Notes under the pieces: generated by a model
What the model saw: only the letters and a program-made list of their open reading frames with translations
The model's database searches: none
What the model was told of the DNA's origin: nothing
Translations under genes and position numbers: made by a program
NCBI RefSeq assembly: GCF_034424805.1
Contig: NZ_JAXOUF010000006.1
Location: 62,001 to 126,000, forward strand
DNA from: Labrys sedimenti
Lineage (GTDB): Bacteria > Pseudomonadota > Alphaproteobacteria > Rhizobiales > Labraceae
Length of the DNA: 64,000 nucleotides
Direction: 5' to 3'
Shown: positions 1 to 8,757 of the stretch, piece by piece
How positions within the stretch are numbered: position 1 is the stretch's first letter
Layout of the letters: every line of letters begins with the position of its first letter

Positions 1-67
1 TTGGCGCCGCCGATCCGGATTGCGAGGCCCCGGCAGCCGGGGTCGAGCGTGTGGGAACGTCCGACAT
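1..67 (-). CDS. N-terminus of an unidentified leftward gene, truncated by the window edge
   Basis: Reading leftward from an ATG at 67-65 gives an open frame starting MSDVPTRSTPAAGASQSGSA that runs off the window. A good Shine-Dalgarno (GGGAGGA, about 7 nt upstream on the minus strand) supports the start. Only 22 residues are visible. They are polar and Ser/Ala/Pro-rich, like the disordered leader of many cytoplasmic or inner-membrane ABC components, but no family can be assigned. It diverges from the Gfo/Idh dehydrogenase at 261, so the roughly 190-nt gap probably holds both promoters. Confidence 0.55.
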   Translation of the reverse strand, partial: MSDVPTRSTPAAGASQSGSAAP

Positions 68-260
68 CACAGTTCCTCCCTGCGTGGGTGACTGACCACC
101 CTGATTTTTCAATCATGCTTGGCCTGGGGCTGGCGACTGTCAAGGACAAATTGTCATTTTCGTTCAAAAAATTTCATTCAAACGGGAAGCTTCTCGTGTT
201 TACTTTCTAAATTAATGCAAAAATGAGCAAGCTAGCTGGAACGGCTGGTGGAGGAGACGC

Positions 261-1400
261 ATGGGTAAACTCGGCATCGGCGTGATCGGATGCGGCAACA
301 TCTCGATGACCTATTTGCGCAACGCCGCGCTTTTCCCCGGCGTCGAATTGCGGGCTTGTGCCGATATCTCAACGGAAGCCGCCAAGGTCAGAGCCGAAGA
401 ATACGGCATTCGGGCTCTCGGCGTGGAGGAACTGCTTGGCGACGACGAAGTCGACCTCGTCCTCAACCTGACCATTCCGGCCGTTCATTTCGACGTGTCG
501 ATGGCAGCTCTTGCCGCCGGCAAGCACGTCTTTACCGAAAAGCCGCTTGCCGTCACGGCGGCTGAGGGCCGCAAGCTGGTCGAGGAGGCTAGCCGGCGCA
601 AGCTGGCGATCGGTTCCGCCCCCGATACCTTCCTCGGCGCCGCGGGACGAACAGCCCGCCGGCTGATGGCGGAAGGGGCAATCGGCCGCCCGACCGCCGG
701 CACGGCTTTCATGATGACGCGAGGCATGGAGCATTGGCATCCCAACCCGCAGTTCTACTATCAGCCAGGCGGCGGTCCCGTCCTCGACATGGGACCCTAT
801 TACCTGACCATGCTGGTCAATCTGCTGGGACCGGCGCGTCAGGTCGCGGCGATGGCCACGACCGGACAAGCGGAGCGGCTGATTACCGCGCCCGGCCCCA
901 ACCAGGGCACGAGTTTCGCCGTGGGTACGCCCACCACCCTAATGGCCCTGGTCGAATTCGCCGGCGGCGCTCTCGTCAATGTCGGCATGAGCTGGGATGT
1001 CTTCCGCCATTCCAACCAGCCGATCGAACTGCATGGCAGTGAGGGCTCGCTCAGCCTGCCCGACCCGGACACGTTCGGCGGCACTCTTGCCCTCAGCCGC
1101 AAGGGCGAGGCCTGGCAGACCATCGATACGGCCGCCATGACCTATGGCGGCCTGAACTGGCCCTACGCCGCGCCCGACCGAGCGAATTATCGCATGCTCG
1201 GAGTGGCCGATCTCGCTCGCAGCCTCAAGGAAGGGCGGCGGCCTCGGGCTTCAGGCGAGCTCGCGCTGCATGTGCTCGAGATCATGGAGGGCATCCTGGA
1301 GGCGGCGCGCTCCGGAAGGCCGGTCTCCATCGAAGCCGGGGGCGTTCAGCCCCCGGCCTTGTCGGAAGACGAGGCGGCGAGCCTCGGGCGGGAAGAATAG
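261..1400 (+). CDS. Gfo/Idh/MocA family NAD(P)-dependent oxidoreductase
   Basis: A 379-aa protein with an N-terminal Rossmann fold (GVIGCGNI at residues 7-14) and the family signature EKP at residues 93-95 (FTEKPLAV), followed by the C-terminal alpha/beta substrate domain. Family members oxidise or reduce sugars, inositols and related polyols using NAD(P). The substrate here is not determinable. The ATG follows a GGAGGAG ribosome site. It is transcribed away from the truncated gene at the left edge and converges on the SDR at 1416, with only 15 nt between stop codons. Length is normal for the family, about 330-390 aa. Confidence 0.9.
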   Translation: MGKLGIGVIGCGNISMTYLRNAALFPGVELRACADISTEAAKVRAEEYGIRALGVEELLGDDEVDLVLNLTIPAVHFDVSMAALAAGKHVFTEKPLAVTAAEGRKLVEEASRRKLAIGSAPDTFLGAAGRTARRLMAEGAIGRPTAGTAFMMTRGMEHWHPNPQFYYQPGGGPVLDMGPYYLTMLVNLLGPARQVAAMATTGQAERLITAPGPNQGTSFAVGTPTTLMALVEFAGGALVNVGMSWDVFRHSNQPIELHGSEGSLSLPDPDTFGGTLALSRKGEAWQTIDTAAMTYGGLNWPYAAPDRANYRMLGVADLARSLKEGRRPRASGELALHVLEIMEGILEAARSGRPVSIEAGGVQPPALSEDEAASLGREE

Positions 1401-1415
1401 GATCGCCGCCGGTGC

Positions 1416-2165
1416 TCAGAGCGTGCCCATGCCGCCATCGATCATGAGTTCGCTGCCGACCGTATAGGCCGCTTCGTCGGAGGCCAGGAACACCACGGCC
1501 TTGGCGATCTCGCTGGCCTCGCCGAAGCGGCCGGCGGGCACCAGGCCCTTAATGGTGTCGGCGACGTTCTTCAGGTCCTGTTCCGCAAAGCCGAGCTTGC
1601 CGTAGAGCGGCGTGGCGATCGGGCCGGGGCTGACGGCGTTCAGACGGATGCCCCGGCCTATCAATTCGCCCGACAGGGTGCGGATCAGCGACTGCAACGC
1701 GGCTTTCGACGCGGCGTAGACACTGGAATTCGGCATGCCGATATGGGCGTTGACCGAGGTGTTGAGCACGATCGAGGCCGGATTTGCCAGGATCGGCAGC
1801 AGGGCCTGGATCAGGAAATAAGGGCCCTTCACATTGATGTCGAAGAGCTTGTCGAAGGCGGCCTCGCTCCAGTCCACCAGCGGCTTGAGCTGGGCGATGC
1901 CGGCATTGACGAAGAGGATGTCGAGCCCGCCGAAGGCCTCGGCGATGGTCTCGGCGAGCCTTTTCTGGCCGGCGGCGTCGGCGGCATCCGACTGGATGAC
2001 CAGGGCGTTTTCGCCCAGTTCCTTGCGGGCGGCCTCCAGCGTCTGGGGATTGGTGCCGGTCACCGCGACGCGGGCGCCTTCCGCCAGGAATTGGCGGGCG
2101 GTTTCCAGGCCTATGCCGGTGGTGCCGCCGGTAATGAGCGCACGCTTGCCTGAGAGTCTGTTCAT
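1416..2165 (-). CDS. SDR family oxidoreductase
   Basis: A classical short-chain dehydrogenase/reductase of 249 aa. Cofactor motif GGTTGIG is at residues 13-19, NAG near 87-89, and the catalytic set is Ser137, Tyr150 and Lys154 (YAASK). The C-terminal segment MIDGGMGTL is typical of SDRs. I chose the ATG at 2165 because a GAGGAA ribosome site precedes it; an upstream in-frame ATG at 2219 would add 18 atypical residues. It faces a divergent LysR gene at 2277, the usual arrangement for a LysR-controlled catabolic or detoxifying reductase. Substrate unknown. Confidence 0.9.
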   Translation of the reverse strand: MNRLSGKRALITGGTTGIGLETARQFLAEGARVAVTGTNPQTLEAARKELGENALVIQSDAADAAGQKRLAETIAEAFGGLDILFVNAGIAQLKPLVDWSEAAFDKLFDINVKGPYFLIQALLPILANPASIVLNTSVNAHIGMPNSSVYAASKAALQSLIRTLSGELIGRGIRLNAVSPGPIATPLYGKLGFAEQDLKNVADTIKGLVPAGRFGEASEIAKAVVFLASDEAAYTVGSELMIDGGMGTL

Positions 2166-2276
2166 GATTGCAGTTCCTCGTTCATGGGAGATGCTTTGAA
2201 TGGAGCGAATATGGCGCAATCATTCTGTTCGGAGTATCCTGCATATGTTGGCTCTATCTTCCGGAATTTCCGAACG

Positions 2277-3197
2277 ATGAAACTAGACGGGATCGCAAGC
2301 TTCGTTGCGGTTGCAGAGGCCGGATCGATCAGCGAGGCGGCCCGCAGCCTGCGCCTGTCGAAATCGGTGGTCAGCGAACGCCTGGGAGAATTGGAGCGGA
2401 GTGTCGGTACGATATTGCTCCATCGTACCACACGGCGTTTGTCGGTGACGGAGGATGGAGCTGCTTTTCTGGAGCGCGCCAGACGGATCGTGCGCGAGGT
2501 GGAAGAGGCGGCTGCCGATCTGGCCGAACGGCGCGGCACCCTGGCCGGCCCGATGCGGATTGCCGCGCCGATCACCTTCGGGCGCCTGCATCTCGGCCCG
2601 GCTCTGTTCCCGTTCCTGGCGGCGCATCCCCAGGTCGAGCTCATCCTGGATCTCGATGATCGCCGCGTCGACGTCGCCTCCGGTGCCCATGACGGCGTCA
2701 TCCGGCACGGTACCATTGCGGATACGCGGCTGATGGTCTGGCGTCTCGCCCCGAGCCAGCGTTACCTGGTGGCGTCGGCGGACTATCTGAACCACGAAGG
2801 TATGCCGCGTTCCATCGGCGAGCTCGATCGGCATAAAGGACTGTTCTATTCGAACCGGGGGGCTGCCGATTGGCGTTTCCTCGGGCCTGATGGCGTCGAA
2901 ATCGTGCGGGCCAAGGTGGCCTTGCGAGTCAACAATGGCGACGTGATCCGTGATGCCGCGCTTGCCGGCCTCGGCATCGGGCTCCTGCCCACTTTCATCG
3001 TCGGACCCGAGATCCGCGCCGGCAGGTTGAAAGTCATCGATATCGGCATTCGGCCGGAGCCGGAATTCATCTTCCTCGCCCATCCCGAAGGACGGCGGCC
3101 TTCCGTCAAGCTGCGGGTGCTCGCCGAACATTTGAAGCGCAGCTTCGGTGATCCGCCTTATTGGGAGGAGGGGATGTCCATCGCGACCTCCGCTTGA
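2277..3197 (+). CDS. LysR family transcriptional regulator
   Basis: A 306-aa regulator with an N-terminal winged helix-turn-helix (residues about 1-60, starting MKLDGIASFVAVAEAGSI and including the recognition-helix region SKSVVSERL) and a LysR-type effector-binding domain from about residue 90. I chose the ATG at 2277 because the homology begins exactly there; the upstream frame back to 2184 would overlap the divergent SDR promoter. It probably controls the divergent SDR at 1416-2165 and perhaps the aldo/keto reductase that begins 34 nt downstream. The effector is unknown. Confidence 0.9.
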   Translation: MKLDGIASFVAVAEAGSISEAARSLRLSKSVVSERLGELERSVGTILLHRTTRRLSVTEDGAAFLERARRIVREVEEAAADLAERRGTLAGPMRIAAPITFGRLHLGPALFPFLAAHPQVELILDLDDRRVDVASGAHDGVIRHGTIADTRLMVWRLAPSQRYLVASADYLNHEGMPRSIGELDRHKGLFYSNRGAADWRFLGPDGVEIVRAKVALRVNNGDVIRDAALAGLGIGLLPTFIVGPEIRAGRLKVIDIGIRPEPEFIFLAHPEGRRPSVKLRVLAEHLKRSFGDPPYWEEGMSIATSA

Positions 3198-3231
3198 TAG
3201 AAGTGACGCATCGTCACTGCGAGATCCCGAG

Positions 3232-4140
3232 ATGAGCGACCTGCCGGTACCCGAACCCATCCGTCCCCTTGGCCGCAGCGGCATGTCGGTAAGTTCGGTG
3301 GCCTGGGGCATGTGGCGCTTCGGGGGAGAGGACCTCGCCTCGGCCGAGAAGCTGGTGGAAACCGCGCTCGAAGCCGGCGTCACGCTGTTCGATACCGCCG
3401 ACATCTATGGTCCGTCCGACCTTGGCGGTTTCGGCGTCGCCGAAAGCCAGCTCGGCCGCGTGCTGGCGGTCAGCCCCGGATTGCGCCGGCGCATGGTGCT
3501 GGCGACCAAGGGTGGCATCGTCTTCGGCACGCCCTATAATTCCTCTTCCGCCTATCTCTCCTCGGCCATCGACGCGTCGTTGAAGCGGATGCAGGTCGAT
3601 CGCATCGATCTTTGGCAGATCCACCGGCCCGATATCCTCACCCATCCCAGCGAGATCGCCAGGGTTCTCGAAGATGCGCACCGGGCCGGCAAGATCGCCG
3701 CCATTGGCGTCTCCAACTACACCGTCGCGCAGACGCAGGGCCTGGCCGCCTGCCTCGATTTGCCCATCGTCAGTCATCAGCCCGAATTCTCGGCCCTCAA
3801 GCTCGATCCGCTCCACGACGGAGTTCTGGACCAGGCGATCATGAATGACATGGCGGTGCTTGCCTGGTCGCCCTTGGCCGGCGGGCGGCTGGCGCAGCCG
3901 CAGGACGAGCGGGCGCGGGCGGTTGTGAGCCTGTTCGACGCCAAGGCCGAGCAGGCGGGTGTCTCACGCACTGCGGTGGCCTTGAGTTGGCTGATGGCGC
4001 ATCCGGTGCGGACCATTCCAATCGTTGGCACCCAGAACCTCGATCGCATCCGCGAGATTCCCCAGGCCTATCAGCCGCGCTGGAACCGGGAGGAGTGGTA
4101 CGCTGTACTCGTCGCCTCGCGCGGGGAGCGCTTGCCCTAA
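3232..4140 (+). CDS. aldo/keto reductase family protein
   Basis: A 302-aa TIM-barrel oxidoreductase with the family's catalytic tetrad: Asp54, Tyr59 (DTADIYG), Lys93 (ATKGG) and His131 (WQIHRPD). It also has the C-terminal NADPH-binding region around IPIVGTQNL. It reduces aldehydes or ketones, or oxidises sugars, with NADP(H). It resembles the YdhF type. The start at 3232 (MSDLPVPEP) is preferred to 3148, which overlaps the LysR gene. It lies 34 nt after the LysR stop on the same strand and may be co-transcribed with it. Confidence 0.88.
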   Translation: MSDLPVPEPIRPLGRSGMSVSSVAWGMWRFGGEDLASAEKLVETALEAGVTLFDTADIYGPSDLGGFGVAESQLGRVLAVSPGLRRRMVLATKGGIVFGTPYNSSSAYLSSAIDASLKRMQVDRIDLWQIHRPDILTHPSEIARVLEDAHRAGKIAAIGVSNYTVAQTQGLAACLDLPIVSHQPEFSALKLDPLHDGVLDQAIMNDMAVLAWSPLAGGRLAQPQDERARAVVSLFDAKAEQAGVSRTAVALSWLMAHPVRTIPIVGTQNLDRIREIPQAYQPRWNREEWYAVLVASRGERLP

Positions 4141-4355
4141 CGGTGCCTCAGCCCTGCCCGATGGCCCGGGAAGAAGAACCGTGGGCAAGTCCGGTGCTTC
4201 CCGAATATTCCTGGCAGGCGGGTCGTGTCGAGTGCAAAACACTGCTGAAAACGACATGAATTCTTGTGACGGCATTTGGCAATGGCGCAGCTTCTCAGTA
4301 CCATTGCCGCAATTTGAATGCTGATGATTTCGCTCGCGCAGGTGAGATCCGCCAG

Positions 4356-7300
4356 ATGAAGATAGACGCCGGGCTGGGCTCCGATCGCCTTGATGCGGTC
4401 GTTCTTCCGGGCGATGTGGCATTGCTTCGCCGTGTCGTCGAGCAAGCCGGCTTCGCCATGGCCCTGATTGGCCATGATGGCCGGTTTTGCCATGCTAATC
4501 CGGCCTTTTGTCGCCTCACCGGTTACCAGGCGGCCGACCATGTCGGCATGACCCTTGCCGATCTTGCTCATCCGGAGGATCGCGCCGGTTTTTCTTGGGA
4601 TGGCCGCAATAGGGACGCTGTGGAGTTCCGCTATTGCCGTCAGGACGGGACGGGCTTTACCGGTTTGACCAGTATCTCCCGGCTTGACGCGCCGGACATG
4701 GCCTCCCCCTTTGCCGCCATTGTGCAAATCGTGGCCATCAAGGATCAAAAGCTTCACGAGGCCAGCTTGGCCGAGGCGGAGTGGCGCTGGCGCCAGGCCC
4801 TGGAAGGCTCGAGGCAGGTCGTATGGGACTTCGACGTACCCAATGGAATGGTGTGGGTATCGTCACGCTGGCGCACCATGCTCGACCTGCCGGACGAAGA
4901 GCGCGTGCATTCGATTGCCAACTGGCTGAGCAAGATGCATCCGGACGATCGTGCCCGTATGGCGGAGGCTGCAGGACGTGTCGGACGTGATGGCAATCGG
5001 GACTTCGACGCGACCTATCGATTGAGGCACAATGACGGTCGCTGGATCTGGGTGATCAGCCGCGGAAGGTCGGTCGAGTATGCACCGGACGGCACGGTCA
5101 AGCGTATGATCGGAACCATTGCCGACATCACATACCAAAAGGAAATGGAGGAACGTCTTACCGCTGTTTCGGAGCGGTTGGAGGTAGCTGTTCAAGCTGG
5201 CGGAATCGGCATCTTCCACGTCGATTATCCCTCGGGCCGCCGTCATTGGGATGCGCGAACCTACGCGCTTCACGGCGTGACGCCCGAGACGTTCGGCAAC
5301 ACGCTGGAAGAGTTCTTCGGCTTGCTCTCGCCCGAAGATGGCGCGAGGGTCGACCGCATTCGCCAGAGCGCGCTGCAGTCTGGTTCGCACTATCAGCTCG
5401 ACTATCGTATTCGGTGTCCAAAGACTGCTGGGGTGCGTCATATCCGCTCCACGGTCAGGCTGATCCGTGGCGATGACGGTACGCTGACGCATGGGACCGG
5501 TGTTTGTTGGGATGTCACCGACGATGTGGAGCGCAATCAGAGACTGCACGACACTTTGGTCCTGCTGCAGGCCGTGATGAACGGTACGCCCGATTTGATC
5601 TATGCCAAGGATCGTGACGGCCGTTATGCTCTGGTCAATCCTGCGGTTGAGAGGCTGATGGGGCGGTCGAGCAACGAGATCCTAGGTCGGCACGATACCG
5701 AAATCTTTCCGGCCGAAATGGCGAGCCGCCTGATCGAGAACGACCGCCATGTGATGCAGAGCGGGGAACCCTCCACAATGGAGGAAACGGCCATGCTCGG
5801 CGGCGTGTTGCGCACCTATTCCTCCACCAAGGCGCCGCGGCGCGACGAGCGCGGCAAGATCACCGGGCTGATCGGCATCTCCCGCGATATCACCGATGCC
5901 AAGGCCGCGGAGGAGGCTCTTCGACATAGCGAAATGCGTTGGCAATTCGCGCTTTACGGCTCGGGCGATGGGGTCTGGGATCAGAATCTCGAGACAGGGG
6001 AGGTGTTCTATTCGCATCAGTGGAAAGCGATGCTGGGCTACGACCAAGACGAAGTCGGGACCAGCGCCAGCGAATGGTCCGACCGTATGCATCCGGAGGA
6101 CCTGCCACGGTGTCGGGCGATCATTGAAGCCCATCTGCGCGGCGAGACACCGGATTTCGCCATAGAGAACCGCCTGCTGGCCAAGGATGGCAACTGGCGC
6201 TGGGTCTATGATCGCGGCAAGGTGATCGAGAGGGCGGCGGACGGGCGTGCCCTGCGTATCATCGGAACCCATACCGACATCACGGCGCGCAAGGAGGCCG
6301 AAAGCGCTATCCTGGCCCTCAACCAGCGGCTGCAACTGGCGATCGAGGCGGCCGGCGTCGGTGTCTTCGAATATGATTTCGCTTCCCAGCGCTACAATTG
6401 GGACGATCGCCTGCATCGGCTCTATGACATGCCGCCGGACAGCTATGACGGCAGCCGGCAGGCTTGGCTCGATCGCATTCACCCCGACGACGTAGCCGCA
6501 ATCACGCGCGAATATGACAGGGCGATGCGTGAAGGCACGCTGTTCGACATGGAGTTCCGCCTGTGGGACCGGCGTTCCGGCAGGATCCGCCACATCCATT
6601 CTCTGGCCCGGGTGATCCGCGACGAGGCCGGTGCTCCGATCCGCACGGTCGGCATGGATTGGGATGTGACCGAGCACAAGGAACTGGTGGAGGCGCTGTT
6701 CGAGGAAAAGGAGAGGCTGCGCATTACCCTGCATTCGATCGGGGATGCCGTAATCTCGACCGATGCTCATGCCCGGATCACGTTCATGAATCCCGGTGCC
6801 GAAGAGATGACGGGATGGCCAGGTCCGGATGCGGTTGGCAGGCGCCTGTCCGAAGTGTTTCGCATCGTCGATGGAGCCACCGGTGAACCCCTTGCCGATC
6901 CGGTAGAAACCTGCCTGTCTCGCATGCGTCCCTACTATCTTAGTGAGGGGGCCGTGTTGCTGCGACGCGACGGCGAGCGGCGCAGCGTGCGCGATTCCGC
7001 CGCTCCCGTGCGCACGGCCTCGGGTGAAATCATCGGCGCCGTGTTGGTGTTCCAGGACGTGACCAAGGCCCGCATCCTGCAGCAGGCTTTGGAACACTCG
7101 GCCAATCACGACAGCTTGACCGGACTTCCCAACCGTTCCGCCTTCGAGCGCGAGATCCGCTTGTCGCTCGAGCAGGCGCGCAAAAGCCAGCATCGGCACG
7201 TGCTGTGCTTTGTCGACCTCGATCGCTTCAAGATCGTCAATGACAGCGCCGGGCATGCCGCTGGCGATGCGTTGTTGCGTGAAGTCGCCAATCTGATGCG

Positions 7301-8372
7301 TCGTGTCTGCCGGACTGAGGACGTGCCCGCCCGCTTGGGTGGCGACGAGTTCGCCCTCCTGCTGCGCGACTGCTCGATCGTCGAGGGAGAGGCGATTGCG
7401 CAACGGTTTCTGCGCGGTTTGGCTCAGTTGCGCTTCGCCTGGGATGGCCGGACCTATCAGATCGGCGCCAGCGTGGGGTTGACTAGGATCGATGCGGAAG
7501 CGCCAAGGCAGGATGAGTTGATGAGCCAGGCCGATATCGCCTGCTACACCGCCAAGACGTCGGGCCGCAACCAGCTTGCCGTCTATGAAGATGGGAAGGG
7601 CTCGACCCATCGCAACCACAGCGAGATGCGGGTGGCGGCCGGCATCCGCCACGCGATCGAAGCCAACCGCTTCCACCTCTATGCCCAGCAGATCTTCGAT
7701 CTTTCCGGGCGGGAAGGCGGGCAGCGGCATTTCGAGATCCTGCTGCGCATGCTCGACGATGCCGGCAACGTCGTCGAGCCGGCCGCCTTCATCCCGGCCT
7801 CGGAACATTACGACCTGATGGGCAGTATCGACCGCTGGGTCATTCATGCCGCGTTTCGCCGCTATGGTTCCCGTTTGCTCGGCGCCGGCGACATCTCCCT
7901 CGCCATCAATCTCTCTGCCAATTCACTGAGCGATCCCTTCCTCTGGCCGCTGCTGCAGGAGGAATTCACCCAATCGGGTTTGTCGCCCCGGCGCGTCCAT
8001 TTCGAGATTGCCGAGATGGCTGTGATCAACAATCTGACGGCCGCGCAGCAGTTTATCTCCAAGGCGCGGGGTGCCGGCTGCGGCGTGATGCTCGATGATT
8101 TCGGCAAAGGGCTGTCCTCGTTCACTCATCTCAGGCAGTTCTCCGTCGACGGTCTCAAGATCGATGGCGACTTCGTCCGGCAGATGGCACAGAGCGACGT
8201 CGACCGCACCATCGTCGAATCGATCAACATGGTCGGCCACCGGTTGGGAGCCATTACGGTGGCCGAGCAGGTGGAGAATGAGGAGACATTGACCTTGTTG
8301 CGTGCCATCGGGGTCGATCGGGCCCAGGGCTTCGTTCTTGCCCGCCCGCAACCGCTGGAAGCCCTCTTTTGA
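4356..8372 (+). CDS. seven-PAS sensor with GGDEF and EAL domains (c-di-GMP turnover)
   Basis: A 1338-aa protein without obvious membrane helices, so probably cytoplasmic. Seven PAS domains lie at about residues 20-130, 145-260, 270-390, 395-515, 525-645, 655-775 and 778-905, then GGDEF (about 910-1075) and EAL (about 1090-1335). The cyclase motif GGDEF is intact at 995-999, with an RxxD inhibitory site (RTED) five residues before it. The phosphodiesterase signature reads EILLR from residue 1127, with DDFG at 1247-1250 and the expected Asn, Lys and Glu positions present, so both halves could be active. PAS 2-4 and PAS 5-7 are a duplicated triplet. An alternative GTG start at 4266 adds 30 unconserved residues; GGTGAG about 10 nt upstream favours 4356. 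Confidence 0.92.
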   Translation: MKIDAGLGSDRLDAVVLPGDVALLRRVVEQAGFAMALIGHDGRFCHANPAFCRLTGYQAADHVGMTLADLAHPEDRAGFSWDGRNRDAVEFRYCRQDGTGFTGLTSISRLDAPDMASPFAAIVQIVAIKDQKLHEASLAEAEWRWRQALEGSRQVVWDFDVPNGMVWVSSRWRTMLDLPDEERVHSIANWLSKMHPDDRARMAEAAGRVGRDGNRDFDATYRLRHNDGRWIWVISRGRSVEYAPDGTVKRMIGTIADITYQKEMEERLTAVSERLEVAVQAGGIGIFHVDYPSGRRHWDARTYALHGVTPETFGNTLEEFFGLLSPEDGARVDRIRQSALQSGSHYQLDYRIRCPKTAGVRHIRSTVRLIRGDDGTLTHGTGVCWDVTDDVERNQRLHDTLVLLQAVMNGTPDLIYAKDRDGRYALVNPAVERLMGRSSNEILGRHDTEIFPAEMASRLIENDRHVMQSGEPSTMEETAMLGGVLRTYSSTKAPRRDERGKITGLIGISRDITDAKAAEEALRHSEMRWQFALYGSGDGVWDQNLETGEVFYSHQWKAMLGYDQDEVGTSASEWSDRMHPEDLPRCRAIIEAHLRGETPDFAIENRLLAKDGNWRWVYDRGKVIERAADGRALRIIGTHTDITARKEAESAILALNQRLQLAIEAAGVGVFEYDFASQRYNWDDRLHRLYDMPPDSYDGSRQAWLDRIHPDDVAAITREYDRAMREGTLFDMEFRLWDRRSGRIRHIHSLARVIRDEAGAPIRTVGMDWDVTEHKELVEALFEEKERLRITLHSIGDAVISTDAHARITFMNPGAEEMTGWPGPDAVGRRLSEVFRIVDGATGEPLADPVETCLSRMRPYYLSEGAVLLRRDGERRSVRDSAAPVRTASGEIIGAVLVFQDVTKARILQQALEHSANHDSLTGLPNRSAFEREIRLSLEQARKSQHRHVLCFVDLDRFKIVNDSAGHAAGDALLREVANLMRRVCRTEDVPARLGGDEFALLLRDCSIVEGEAIAQRFLRGLAQLRFAWDGRTYQIGASVGLTRIDAEAPRQDELMSQADIACYTAKTSGRNQLAVYEDGKGSTHRNHSEMRVAAGIRHAIEANRFHLYAQQIFDLSGREGGQRHFEILLRMLDDAGNVVEPAAFIPASEHYDLMGSIDRWVIHAAFRRYGSRLLGAGDISLAINLSANSLSDPFLWPLLQEEFTQSGLSPRRVHFEIAEMAVINNLTAAQQFISKARGAGCGVMLDDFGKGLSSFTHLRQFSVDGLKIDGDFVRQMAQSDVDRTIVESINMVGHRLGAITVAEQVENEETLTLLRAIGVDRAQGFVLARPQPLEALF

Positions 8373-8757
8373 GCCCGGATGCCGGGGCAGGCGGGCGGAA
8401 GCGCCTTTGCCCACGGCCGCTGCGGCCCGACGAGCCGGCAGCTTGCCGGCGACCGGCATTCGCGGTGAAACTTTTTTCCTGGCATTAAAATTGTAAAAGA
8501 TGTTGCACGCGCAGGAATAATCTTTCACTGTGGGTAACAGGCTGCTATGCCTATGAACCAGGCAGCCCGAATTCGCTGGGGGCAGAGGTATCCATGATTC
8601 TCGACGATAAGCGCTGATCGTGCCGGCGTGGCCTGGTCTTGGATGCGGATAGCTGGGCGGCAAGCTCTTGCAGCAAGCCCTGGGATCCGTTTCTCGCCGG
8701 GCGAGGACGCGACCGGATAACCGAAGTTTTCCGAACTCTTCCCCGGCAAGAAGATCG
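8373..8757. other. intergenic region upstream of the sarcosine oxidase operon
   Basis: This gap holds a small perfect hairpin at 8434-8450 (7-bp arms GCCGGCA/TGCCGGC, 3-nt loop). A T-run follows only about 23 nt later, so it is a weak terminator candidate for the PAS-GGDEF-EAL gene. After about 8470 the sequence becomes AT-rich and probably contains the sox promoter. I see no riboswitch signature and no convincing ORF. Confidence 0.4.

Noticed and set aside
1..210. 69-aa plus-strand frame at the left edge
   Set aside because: The minus-strand frame from 67 has a much better start signal; the plus frame runs through AT-rich promoter-like sequence.
5682..7847. 721-codon frame antisense to the PAS-GGDEF-EAL gene
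   Set aside because: It is a shadow of the opposite strand's codon bias, with no ribosome site or domain.
8434..8450. intrinsic terminator of the PAS-GGDEF-EAL gene
   Set aside because: The 7-bp hairpin is good, but the T-run is about 23 nt away, so it is described only within the intergenic entry.
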